57,217 nucleotides of DNA from Dipetalonema caudispina (taxonomy: Eukaryota; Nematoda; Chromadorea; Rhabditida; Onchocercidae). Numbering within the stretch: position 1 is the stretch's first letter; each line of letters opens with the position of its first letter. Positions 46,252-57,217 of this stretch are shown one piece after another. The position numbers were made by a program, and so were the translations under genes. The notes beneath the pieces are model-generated. The model searched no databases. It was not told the DNA's origin and saw nothing but the letters and a program-made list of their open reading frames with translations. The stretch spans positions 1 through 57,217 of the forward strand of contig JABVXV010000369.1 in assembly GCA_013365325.1 (NCBI GenBank). The letters are read 5' to 3'.

Positions 46252-48107
46252 ATGTCAACTTTGCGACAAAAATTGCTAACCGATTTCTATCAATCGCCTG
46301 AAAAATTTAGTGAATCAGCAGATACTTCACCTCTACCTAATATAAATTGCAAACCACAGTGTGTCGCTTGTCCAAATAGCGAAAATGAAGGATTTTTCGG
46401 GCCTTTATCATCTGCTAAAAATTATCCGTTATCAGTATCATCGACCACAGCTACCACTTCAAAAGTCATTCGCACGGTTATCGTATCTGAAAAAGAAAAC
46501 AAGAGAAGACGAAGGATGTTAGCGGATGATCCAAAGCAGATGATTTTGGATGCGGGACAAAAGCAGTTCGGTCATCAGCAATGCAAGCAGGTTTCTTTAT
46601 TGTTTTCTAATTATTTAACAAGAGAAGAAAATAATGGTCATTTCAATGTTTTATTATGAGATCGAAGATAAGGCTCAGTTGCAGAATTATTTATTTGTGG
46701 GAAGTAGCTCAATTTCTCTCGGGATTTTATATGGATGGGGTCTTAATGTGGAAATGAAAGATGTGATTGGATCTCAGAAGTGGCCTGTCTTATGCAAATT
46801 TACGACAAACATATCATGCATCTTCAGTGTGATATGGTGTATGATTGCGATTCGTTGTCTGATCGGAAGCAGCATCAGGAATTTCACAGTCGTTTCTTAT
46901 CAACCAAATGGTTTCGTGTGCAGACCGCACAGCTAGATATTTGGAAACGGTACAACCATTCTTTTCACTACAAGATTTATATATATAATGTTTAAATTCA
47001 AGTTGGAAATCTTCACTTGAAATATCAGAATTTCTGTCATATAGATGACTTTATAATTGCGATCTGTAAATGCATTGAATTGAAGCACATTTTAAATTAT
47101 TACTGATGCTATTTACTCAATTTCAGAAAAGTTCTTGTTTTAGGGCTGTTTTTTGCATTGCTGAACAATGCGAAGGGAATTACAGTCACATATTCTGCAT
47201 TACTCAAGCATCGAAATGTACCCTGAAAACACGTGTTGATAAGGTTTACCTCCTTTGTTGGTGTCTTTTTTTTATCCTCTATTTTAAAATGTTAAGCCTT
47301 TTTGTTGTAGCAAATGTCTGATAACTAAATGATAAAATGTGTATGAATTCAGGCAGGTAGAGGTTTACTTCATCCATATATTTCAATTTAGAACATATTT
47401 ATGAAAAGTATTCTCATTTGATTTAACACATTAGCGTAGTGCACAATGCACTCTTGTTATTATTTTTCATTTATCATGGCGTCTTTTAAGATTATCTTGG
47501 AATGTATCAACAGAGAATTAGGCTACACACCGGATTTGGGGGAAGTCTGGACATCGGATGGTAGAAGACAAGCTTGGGTATACATCACAGCATCAAACAC
47601 TTATTACTATATTGGTGCTGTAGTGCTGGTTGAAAAGATATCTAAAGAACAGCTGCGGTATGCAGAGGTATATCCTTTTCGCACTTTTAATTAATTTTAA
47701 TTTAATCCAATTTCTGCCCGTAAGAAAAGAGTCTGTAAATTGTTTTTATTATCTGGAAATGGCTCTTTTCCTTTAGGAAAAAAAATCTCTGTGACACTTA
47801 GCTATAACATTAATCATAATTTTCGCTTGATTTCAAGGAATACTCTGGAAATAGTGGTATAATCTCAACAAGCAGCAATGTATATATGGGTGTTAATCGA
47901 ATTTGGGTACATCAAACTCTAAGACGCAGAGGTATTGCAGGACTTTTGCTGGATCGTGCACGTTCGCATTTCGTCAGTTCCGATTCTGTGCCACGTGAAA
48001 TGATTGCATTTGGTAGTCTAACTGATAGCGGTTTAGCATTTGCCAAAAATTATATTCCCGGAGGGAAGGTGCTTCTTTACAGTTTGAATCCTAAGATTTG
48101 TCACTAA
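46252..48107 (+). CDS. eco-1: Cohesin acetyltransferase ESCO/Eco1 (establishment of sister-chromatid cohesion)
   Basis: Acetylates the SMC3 head during S phase so that cohesin stays on replicated DNA. Predicted 335 residues, shorter than vertebrate ESCO1/2 and closer to yeast Eco1. The N-terminus has a PCNA-interaction box (Gln6, Leu9, Phe12, Tyr13) and a KEN motif at 81-83 beside a basic run. The family C2H2 finger is at 111-133 (Cys111, Cys114, His129, His133), preceded by the diagnostic QMILDAGQKQFG. The C-terminal GNAT domain has GVNRIWVHQTLRRRGIAGLLL (acetyl-CoA loop RRRGIA), then REMIAFGSLTDSGLAFAKNY and VLLYSL. Exons: 46252-46590, 46828-46949, 47144-47243, 47491-47667, 47838-48107, in phase. 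The third exon starts after TTTTAG at 47143; the alternative TTTCAG upstream would put a stop in frame. Confidence 0.95.
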
Positions 48108-48342
48108 TCGATGGATGATTCCTTTTCAAATTACAATTAATTTATTCCCACTTTTCCATTATTACATTTTAGAAGAATATTAGGTCAACATTGGTATGCT
48201 TCTTGAATTTCGAATATTTTTTCGCCATTTAATTCAAATAATAGTTGCAATAGAATTGAATTAGTTCGTTTATAAATTTGATAAAAATTAATTTTATCCA
48301 CTACCATTTTTGAATATTAGAGTGCATGAAATTTAGAGTGAT

Positions 48343-48348
48343 AATAAA
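48343..48348 (+). terminator. Candidate poly(A) signal AATAAA for the ESCO gene
   Basis: Exact AATAAA in plus-strand sequence about 235 bases beyond the stop codon. Confidence 0.4.
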
Positions 48349-49448
48349 GTGATAACATCAATTTTTTCCTCTTTTGTCTTTGTAACATTTGTTCATATAT
48401 AATGAAAGAGTAGGCTATCAATCGTGCTTGATATCAGTATATCAATGTTGCATTAAATGGTTTTTTTTTTCGCCAAGAAAGTATGATTAAACAGATGGAA
48501 GGGAATTCTTGTAGTACTTATTAGCAACATTTTCTGAAGTAACATGAGCTACGCGATTAGTGTATAGATTTTAGGATTACAACTTATACTGTTTCCGAAA
48601 ATGACCCTTTTCTTCGTTCACAATAAATCAATGATTCGAATTTTAAAATAAATATAGGATAAAAGAATAGGCTTTGCGGAAATTTGACAATATGTTTACT
48701 AATAATAATAGAGAAGAAGGATGAACAATATTTGATAATACGTTTGCCATTAATAATGGAAAAGGATGCAAACAAGCAAACACAGTAATACTCTAATTGA
48801 TATTATTTTTTAGGACCTTTTTTTTTTTTCCTTTAAATAAAAAGAAAATGCATAACTGTTAGCACTGTTATGGAGGAACATTTTTATAAAAGTATGGAGA
48901 TAGAAGAGTTCAAAGTAAAACTACTGAATAAAGCAGTGAAGAAATTGATAGCCTATTTGATAAGGTGACATAAATTAACCAGATCGAAACTTTCATTTCA
49001 TTCAAACGAATTTATTATACAACTTTATTGTTAATGTTTTCATGGTTATATAATATTACGATACAAGCCAACGATAAAAGTAAAATAAAAATCAAATATT
49101 CGTGATTCAATTAAATAATACGTAATATTTTTCAAATTCACAAATTAAATATTTAATATTTTCCTAGCAAAAATTTTAATCGCATAACAAAACAGTACAG
49201 ATTTTTTTTTTCCTCTTATTGTTTCATTTTTCTTACTTTGTGTACTTGTATCCCAATTCGAATTATCTAAATAATATACTGGGAAATAGAAAAAAGGAAA
49301 AAAAGCATGTAGAATAAGATAAGAAATAATCACTCAGGAATATTATTTTTCCAAGCTACCTTGATTCTTTATCTTTTCCAGTAATTTAATCTAATTTTTT
49401 TTTAATTTATCATCACCATTGATATAATATTCACTCATGACAGTCTTT

Positions 49449-49454
49449 TTTATT
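49449..49454 (-). terminator. Candidate poly(A) signal AATAAA for the Ly6-like gene
   Basis: Exact AATAAA on the minus strand about 41 bases after the stop codon, a typical distance for a short nematode 3' UTR. Confidence 0.5.
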
Positions 49455-49494
49455 ATATTGTCTTGTTTTAGAATCTTGTTAAAACATTTATATT

Positions 49495-51456
49495 TCAAAC
49501 ATAAGAAGTGAGAAATAATTTCAAAAAAAACATTATTTTAAAATATGTAAAGCTTATGTTGAAATAATTCGATGCTATTTTAGATACTGTCATATTATCC
49601 CTAATTTCTTGAAGCATTTCATCGGGATGGATAGCATTCATTATGAAAATATCATGCGATAGTTTCCTTTTCTTTTCTTCATTGGCTGTATAGAAATGAG
49701 GATTTTGGTTAAGAATACGTTTCGTCATTGTATAATTAGTAGTTGACAGCTGATGATATTTATCATTAGGTGATGATAGTGATAGTGTTGGTCTTATTGG
49801 TTTTTGTAATGATGACTCCAACAAATCCTTGTAATCCGGATTTTCCATCTCTATTGGAATCAAATCTGAAATGATAGTGGAGAAATTTAAATGCAATAAA
49901 CAGGGAAGAGTAACAATTACATTTAATAACCTAAGCATAATTTAGTATGATTATACTTTAGATTGTTTACTTGTTTATAATGTATGTCCTATCCTTTACC
50001 ACCCATAAATATTTTTCATTAATAAAAAGAAAATTTTTCTTTCAATTTTCAAATCATGGAGAAATTATGGTAACATTCCCCTTATGTTAGTTATAATATG
50101 TTAAAAGGGGGAAACTAGCAGTTATAATATTACATCCTGTCTTGGTAGTAAAGAAGAAGGAAAAGAAAATCATAAATTTAAGACAGAAAATTAATTTAGC
50201 GCTATCCTCAGGGCAGATAAAATATAAAAAATTCCCATGCATTGAAAAATAATTTTCGTCTAGTAATTTTGCTATTTGATTTATGATTGTTGAAAAAGTA
50301 TGCAAGGATTTAGAGAGAAAAAAGACATATATGTATGATATGATTAGACGTGGGATATCTCGTGAACAAATGTGCCTAATGATTATGGTACACGTGATTA
50401 TCAACTGATATATAATAAAGCGAAAACGTATTTGGTCGGATTATTGCAATATTTCAATGAGGAAAAAGAAAATTTCAATTTCTTTCTTTCTCAAGATTTT
50501 ATTTTGTGTAGTCTTTGCTAATTACTCTTTAACTGCTCAGTTAATTAAATATACTTATTTATTTATTTTATTCCGTTCAAATATTTAACACTCATCATCA
50601 TCATCATATATACTTAATCGATTGATTTATTCACTGCATGTATTACTAAATTATCTTTGTTTGTTTTTTATTTTCTACCAACCTTTCGATGATGGATCAT
50701 TAGCAATTATATTTGCATGGTTTTCCAAATGCATCAAGTCAAAAGTGAAATCAGCTTCATTCTCATTAGTATAATCGTAATCAATCAATGGATTATGCTT
50801 GATCATAGATGCATTTGTAAGCGGTATGATACCTGAACTTTTTATTTTTTCAAATAAAATTTTAAAATGTTCAAAAATTTCATCAAAAGTTTTGTCAAAT
50901 TTTATAAAAATTTCAACTGTTATTCAATAGTAATAGCCATATTATTATCTTATCAATCATTACCTTGTAATGGAATACGTCGATCACGCAACTGATTACA
51001 AAAATTTTGCGAACATATGCAATGTTTTCCTTTTCCATCTCGTTCCATCCAACATTTTGCATCACTAATTTTGTTTCGCTTACGGTAATGATTTGGAAGG
51101 TTTAATAAGCAAAATGCTGTTGTTAGTAACATATCTTCGCCTTCATCTAAAAGAAGAAAATTAAAAAGAAATTTTGGAATGAAAAAATTTCTTTCTCCAT
51201 TTTTCAAATAATAAAAATTCATTCTTCCAGAAAAGATAATATTTAAAAGAAAAATCTGAAATAACTATCTAATTAAATTAAAATATTAAGAAATAAGATA
51301 CAAGAAATTGTCCTTACATAATAAGCAAGCTTCACCCGTACAATTCTTCGACTTCACACATTTCTCATTAGATGGTCCAGTATCATAACAATCATAGCAT
51401 AATAACGATTGCGAATAACGATTCAACAATAGTGCGATAAATCCGATATGTTTCAT
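49495..51456 (-). CDS. Secreted or GPI-anchored Ly6/uPAR-like (LU domain) protein with a long C-terminal extension
   Basis: Predicted 280 residues. A short signal peptide (about 1-17) is followed by ten cysteines at 20, 23, 33, 39, 44, 59, 78, 89, 91 and 96, closing with the CxC...CN signature (CICSQNFCN). This is the three-finger LU fold seen in worm ODR-2/HOT-like proteins. Residues about 105-265 are polar, rich in Asn, Asp, Ser and Thr, and not recognised. The last 20 or so are hydrophobic (FKIMFFLKLFLTSYV), as for a GPI-attachment signal or a tail anchor. Sequons include NCT near 38 and NMT and NIS near the end. Exons: 51318-51456, 50964-51146, 50683-50832, 49495-49865, in phase. Function is unknown; LU proteins usually act as surface ligands or channel modulators. 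Confidence 0.75.
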
Positions 51457-51865
51457 TTTTACTTCTCTATCTTCCTCTTTACCTTTTCGTATATCATGAA
51501 ATTTTTTTTTTCATTTCTAGTAAATTCAATTAAAAAGTAAAATAATACTTTATTAGATATTTTACTAACTTACTTTGCTCTTTGTTGTCATTTTTTCGTT
51601 TAATTCCCTTAATAGAATAGAAAAAATTCAAAAACAAGAATTAATGAATTACAATCTAAATGTATCGCATTTCAATTTCATGTATATAAAAATAAGAAAT
51701 CAATCAGTACACATTGTATCTTTTTTATTCTTCCTCTTTTCTCTTTATTTAATTGTAAATATATTGAATGATACGTTAAAAACTCGAAATAATTGAAAAA
51801 AGCTTTTCGAAATTTTCGCAGAAAATTTCATCAACCATAATAAGAAGGTACAAAAAATTTAATTA

Positions 51866-52075
51866 TAAAGATTCAAGTATCTTATATATATATGAACAAT
51901 CAAATTTTATAGAAATCGAAATCTTTATGGAAAATTAAAATTTACAGGGAATGAAGTATCTTATCTGCATGAACAATTAAAATATGCAAAATCAAAATAT
52001 CATATTTGTATGAAAAGTTTTTTTTGTAAAGGTTCAAATATCACATTAACATAAACAATTAATTATTTATTCAGA
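51866..52075. repeat. Strongly decayed tandem repeat, period about 38-40 bp
   Basis: A motif like AAGTATCTTAT..ATGAACAAT recurs near 51875 and 51954, with degraded copies between and after (near 51914, 51992 and 52034). Spacing alternates near 40 bp. Similarity between neighbours is low, so the limits are approximate. Confidence 0.4.
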
Positions 52076-53179
52076 GAAAAAGGAAAGAAAGGCAAGAAAG
52101 TAATTAATTAGAGAAGCATAAGGAACGCGTCATTTTTTTTTTCTCATATTTTTATCTTAAAGTCTATTTTTTTCTCCGAAGAAATTATCGCAAATCATCA
52201 ATAATTTAATGAAATGGGACGAAAAGCTAATTAGAGAAGCTAATGGAGTTGTGCAAACAAAAATTTAAAATAATTGATAAAAAAATGGCAAATAAAGCGT
52301 AGAAAATTTGGTATTCGTAGCATTTAATGGAAAACTAAACTTTAAAAATAATGAAAACAAGAAATGAAAAAATAAACGAATCAATTAAAGAATTATTCAT
52401 AATTAAACATAACAAAATAACATGAACAAATAACACAGAATATATCATGTTAGTTTTATTCTTTCTCAGCCTAACAATCAAACATCATGGAATACCAAGG
52501 AAACGATCAATAATTATTGAATTTCAATTTATTTTCACGATTAAATAATGTCTAAGAGCAAAAATCTCATCTATTAATAATTTAAATGACAAGGAAGGAA
52601 AGAGAAAAGAGAAATAATGCAATAACAGTGAAATTTTTGTGAATAAAAAACTTTGAAATAAATTAACATTTAAAATACTTCGTTTCACAAATAATAATTC
52701 AGTTTTTTTGCAATTATTTGTTAATTTATTTCAATATAATAAAATGTAATAACGAATAAATGTGTTTCACAAATAATAAATTTATCATATGCTAGACGAT
52801 TTATTGCAAACATTTTTCGCTCTTTGTACTTCTATTATAGTACGAAGTAAGAAAAATGCTAAATATTCTTCAATTTCAATCCATTTTAACGATATTCATG
52901 GGAATTTTTTTTCTGGTTCGTTAGCTCCCAATTTAAGTTTCCAAGTTGACAATTCAGGCTTATTTTGTTCCAGTTTCAAGCTACAAAATTGACAATTTAT
53001 CGTTGTCAACTGATGTTAATTGAAGGTAGAAAAATAAAAACAAAAAGAAAAATCCGTCCAAAAATTCTTGCCCTTCAAAGATGATGAATGAAAAATGGAA
53101 AAGAAAATGAAATAATTCCAAACAATTGTTGAAAAAAGAAGTGTTATGAGAAAAAAAATGAAACAAGTTTACTAAATTA

Positions 53180-53460
53180 CAAAGTTAATTTTAATAGCCC
53201 TTATTAAATTGGAAATTAATTTCAATAACTCTAATGACACATATAGGACTGAAAATTAATTTTGATGATACGTGTTGAATCGAAAAATGGTTTTAATGGT
53301 GCATATTAAATTGAGAGTTGATGTTAATTATATTTATTAAATATGAAAACCAATTTTAATGATACATATTGAGTTGAAAATTAATTTCGATGATATTCAT
53401 TGAATTGAAAAATAAATTCCAATAGGGTTTATTAAATTGCAAAATAATTTTGACGAGTAC
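53180..53460. repeat. Decayed 31-bp tandem repeat, about nine units
   Basis: Units begin AAAATTAATTTTGATGATA or close variants and end ATTGAATTG. Unit starts are about 53180, 53212 (long, 40 bp), 53252, 53283, 53314, 53346, 53377, 53408 and a partial unit at 53440. Six consecutive units are 31 or 32 bp. Confidence 0.75.
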
Positions 53461-53622
53461 ATCACAATCTATCATCAATTGTTATATTTAATATTTTCTT
53501 GATGAGTAAAATTGATAACATTTCAGGCATTTCATTTGACAAAATTTTGTGAGATAAATTTAATGCATTTTAAAATCAAATTTTAACAAGCACAAAGAGC
53601 AATCATTCATTTATTGTCAAAA

Positions 53623-53669
53623 ATTTTTTGATGTGTCTTTTTTTTTAAAAAAAAAACACATCAAAAAAT
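53623..53669. repeat. Near-perfect A/T-rich hairpin
   Basis: ATTTTTTGATGTGT at 53623-53636 is complementary to the right arm ending at 53669, and the centre is nine T followed by ten A. There is one unpaired base (C at 53637). The whole 47-base sequence can fold on itself. Confidence 0.75.
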
Positions 53670-54919
53670 ATTTTTTTAAAATACCCTATGTATTGAAAAA
53701 GAAAACGAAAATTAGACCAAAATATTTGCAAATTATAAAAATCGTAATTTTCTAAATTCTTGTCTTTTCCTTCCGCTCAGCAAGAATTAATTTACTCGCT
53801 TATCATTACTTTTTTCCCTTCTTTAATTCTTTACTGATTACGAAACCTTTACCAATTTCTCCGAGCTTTGAATCGTATTTTTGAAATTAGCTGTATTAGA
53901 GCACAAAGCGATTGGTTTTGATGAAGTTTTCAGGCAAAAAAAGAGAATGATGCAACAACTTCAAAATTTCAGAGTAAATAAAATAATCTTAGCGAAAAGA
54001 AATTAAACATAAAGTAGAAATTAGATAAATGATTTAATTCATAATTTCACTTCGAACTAAGCTATCGACCTAAGAATTAAAATTCAAACTCAATGGCTTC
54101 AATCATAAAATATAAAGCTGGTAACAATAAAGTTGAAACTGAGAGAAAATCGATCATTTGTAACTAATCAACAAAGCTGATTTAAAATTAAAACAAATTT
54201 TGACAACTCAAATTAGTATTTGTGTGAAAAAAGTGAAGTTTCAAATAATTGGCTTCTTTTTAAAATCCAATTTAAAATCTAGTGAAATCTATTTAGCCGA
54301 ATCTGACCAATATTTTTGCTTAATTACCCCAAAATTCTTAAACATCTGCATTTGTCTAAAATATGATACCATATTCACTTGATAATAAAGATATATCAAT
54401 TATAACAATTTTAAGCATTAAATTCGCTCGAATAATTAGTTAACAAAAATTGAAAACTATGAAAATTTTTAATTAAACGAGATGCCATAAGTGTCAAAAG
54501 CTCTATTTCAAATGTAAAATTTGATTAAATTGATCAAAATGATGTAAACGACATATATAAGTGTTGTAAAAAGTTGAATTTCGATTAATTAATTCGATTA
54601 AACGATTAGTTAACAAACATTATAGTTTAAATAACATGAAATGGACTAATCAAAGTGAAAATGAATGAATTAAACAAGAAGCATTCAATAGAAGTTCATT
54701 TTGTTTTCTATCAATAATGTTATGTTATATATATTCTCTTTCACAGAGTACACTCTCTCTCTATTCATTGTGCAAACAAACAAACAAACAAAAATGAAAA
54801 AGAAGAAGAAAACGATTAGAATTTTAAAAAAAGAATAAATCAAAAAATGAGAAATGCTATTGCTAAAACAATATTAATCGATTATTTCCATAAAAGGTGA
54901 ACTATGTATATTATTTCCC

Positions 54920-54920
54920 T

Positions 54921-54957
<37 letters not shown>
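54920..54957. repeat. CT microsatellite
   Basis: CCCTCCCTCCCT passes into an uninterrupted (CT)n run of about twelve units ending in CCCTG. Confidence 0.85.
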
Positions 54958-54958
<1 letters not shown>

Positions 54959-55842
54959 GTAAATAAATGCTTTAAACAGCGAAAAAGTTATATATACACA
55001 TATACACTGGTTACTTGAAAATGATTAACATTTTTTGTCAAATCTCAAATAGACAAGATACAAGGTAAATTTTAAAATAGTTGATTAAAATTAGTATATA
55101 ATGATTGTATAGAATGATTCGATAATATGTAAATAACAACATTAAGTATCACTTGATAGGTTAATTATCATGATAATGACGATAATTTTCATAATTTTTT
55201 AAAAATCACCTCATATATTGTTGTAATGATTAGATTCATTTCAAATTGCGTATTCCATACGTTGAAATGATATGCCATCTTATGAGATGACTAATAAATT
55301 TAAAAATAAGGATTGAAGAAATTGCTGAAAATACAATTTAATGATATATCTAAGAAATAGGTAATTGAGATGGATTATTTAAAAGTTCAAGAAAAATGCG
55401 TCATATTTATCGTATATTCCACTTTTGTCACACATTATTCTAATTTTCATCGTTACTAATCATTTGCACTCATCACTATCCAATGATACACATATATTTA
55501 AATAGCAGTATTGATTGAAATGGAAGAAATTTTTTCACCGTTTTGCTTTGTTTAATTACCTTAAAAAAATAGTTAAATCAATAGGTTAATTAATTATTTT
55601 TCAACAGACATTCCTGATGATGTTTCTCCAAGTTAACAATAGTTCATAATGCTTAACGAAAAGTAACAATACGAAATATACTACAATTTCGAAAATCAAT
55701 ATCCCGGTTGTCTCAACAGAACAGTTATGTTTATTGTGCTACAGGATAATACTGGCAATTCTGATAATATACCTCCATAATATTAGCGAATTTTTAACAC
55801 TATCATATCACGATAAGTTTGGCTTAAAGTTTGTGATTTAAA

Positions 55843-55981
55843 GATTTAAGTGTTCGTTTGACAATGTAATGATTTAAGCATCAGTTGGGTAATGTGAAGA
55901 TTTAAACGTCAGTTTGGTGATGCAAGAATTCAAGCTTAAGTCTGATGACACAAGAATTCAAGTGTTTATTTGATGCTGCTA
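55843..55981. repeat. 28-bp tandem repeat, five units
   Basis: Units start GATTTAAG or GAATTCAAG, followed by a GTTTG.TGATG-like core and ending near CAA or GAA. Unit lengths are 28, 28, 27, 28 and 28 bp, beginning at 55843. The consensus does not resemble the 27-bp or 31-bp arrays elsewhere in the window. Confidence 0.85.
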
Positions 55982-56253
55982 GATGATCACAATATGGAAG
56001 GCAATAATTTTTCGATCAATGTTCTTTTTTTTTTTTTAAACAAAAACGAAACAAGAACAGATGATAAGATAAAATACTTTATCATTTCCTTTTTTCCTGA
56101 ATGAACGCAACAAAAAAATTTTCCACTAAGTATTTGAGACGAACATAGTTCGAAAAATTTCATCCAACTTTAACTTCTTCCTCTTTCTCTCATCACTTTT
56201 TTTATATAGAGTTCGCTTGGCAAGCATCACAATAGCAATCTATGATAGCAATC

Positions 56254-56284
56254 GTTATTATTATTATTATTATTATTATTATTT
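56254..56284. repeat. ATT trinucleotide microsatellite
   Basis: About ten uninterrupted TTA/ATT units. Confidence 0.9.
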
Positions 56285-57042
56285 TGGTGCTATTGTTGTT
56301 GTTATTGCTGTTTTAGCAGTAAACAATAATAGCTAAAACAATTATTCATGACCAAATATATAGTCGAAATATAGCTTGCAACATACTTAATCAATTAATT
56401 TATATATTAGATGGTGCAACAGCATGTTGAACAATAATGAAAGCTCATGAAACGATAAATTGATAATTCGCTATTCCAATTCATAACCTTATAATCAATA
56501 TTATATCATATTCATGTATAATATTATTTCGCTAGTTCATGCGTTGATTAGTTAGGTTATCCGGGAGCACTTCATCATGCATATACCACAAGTTAGGGAA
56601 AAAATAAATCCAACTGAAAAACGAGGAAAAGAAAGAAGAAAACAAAGATAATAAAAACGGCAGAAACGAAGCAATCAATCTTTTATTCATTAGTGACGAT
56701 ATTTTAGAAAAATTGAAAACTAAATGAACTAATAAACTGATCGGTCTAACATTTCTGTTTATTTTTCATCATATTTTGCTTTTGAATACACTGTAAATAA
56801 TATGGTAAATAATCACTGTATAAATAATGAATAATGTTTATGTATTTATGGACACATATTCCTAAATCTTTCAGTATTCTTAAAATTTGCAGCAGTGATT
56901 AAATGATAAGTAAAAAATATTATATTTAAATTATTCTTTATACTAAATTATATTTATAAAAGAATTGAAACGTAATCGAAGCATTAATTTGTATTATTAA
57001 CGCACATAATAATGACAAGGTAATAATATTAATGATATTAAC

Positions 57043-57217
<175 letters not shown>

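Larger units (their letters stand above)
48108..49494. other. Convergent 3' flanks of the ESCO and Ly6-like genes
   Basis: About 1.4 kb with no supported gene. AATAAA occurs on the plus strand at 48343-48348 (about 235 bases after the ESCO stop) and on the minus strand at 49449-49454 (about 40 bases after the Ly6-like stop). The rest is AT-rich and low in complexity. Confidence 0.6.

Overview
The window is AT-rich nuclear DNA from a nematode, most likely a spirurid or filarial worm. The genes have many short exons with GT..AG introns and worm-type acceptors (TTTTCAG or close variants). Several start codons lie 10-20 bases after a TTTCAG-like site, as expected for spliced-leader trans-splicing. 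The intergenic DNA is full of homopolymer A/T runs and ATT repeats. No bacterial, viral or transposon coding sequence was recognised, and I found no tRNA or rRNA gene.

Eight protein genes were assembled exon by exon. Exon joins were checked by reading-frame phase; two joins remain open (see below). From left to right: (1) Golgi alpha-mannosidase II, 27 exons, minus strand, 2676-14608; (2) an NDR/STK38-type kinase (sax-1), minus, 18031-22290; (3) a chromodomain plus ankyrin-repeat protein resembling MPP8 (MPHOSPH8), plus, 24279-32835; (4) a CWF19L1/Drn1-type protein, minus, 33436-37587; (5) a GPATCH11-type G-patch protein, minus, 38298-40505; (6) an SRSF10-like SR protein with an unusual acidic tail, plus, 41086-44468; (7) the cohesin acetyltransferase ESCO/Eco1, plus, 46252-48107; (8) a secreted ten-cysteine Ly6/uPAR-like protein with a probable GPI signal, minus, 49495-51456. 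The last 5.7 kb hold no recognisable gene but several decayed minisatellites, a hairpin and a long ATT array that runs off the end.

Genes 4, 5 and 6 are all tied to pre-mRNA splicing or RNA processing and are adjacent. Genes 4 and 5 lie head to tail 0.7 kb apart, which could be an operon. Gene 6 diverges from gene 5 across a 580-bp spacer. Genes 3 and 7 act on chromatin (heterochromatin reading and cohesion). Genes 1 and 8 belong to the secretory pathway and cell surface. The most interesting single item is gene 3, whose chromodomain-ankyrin layout and predicted length (about 850 residues) match the HUSH silencing-complex reader MPP8. The two unresolved splice joins are one in the ankyrin region of gene 3 and one near the C-terminus of gene 2.
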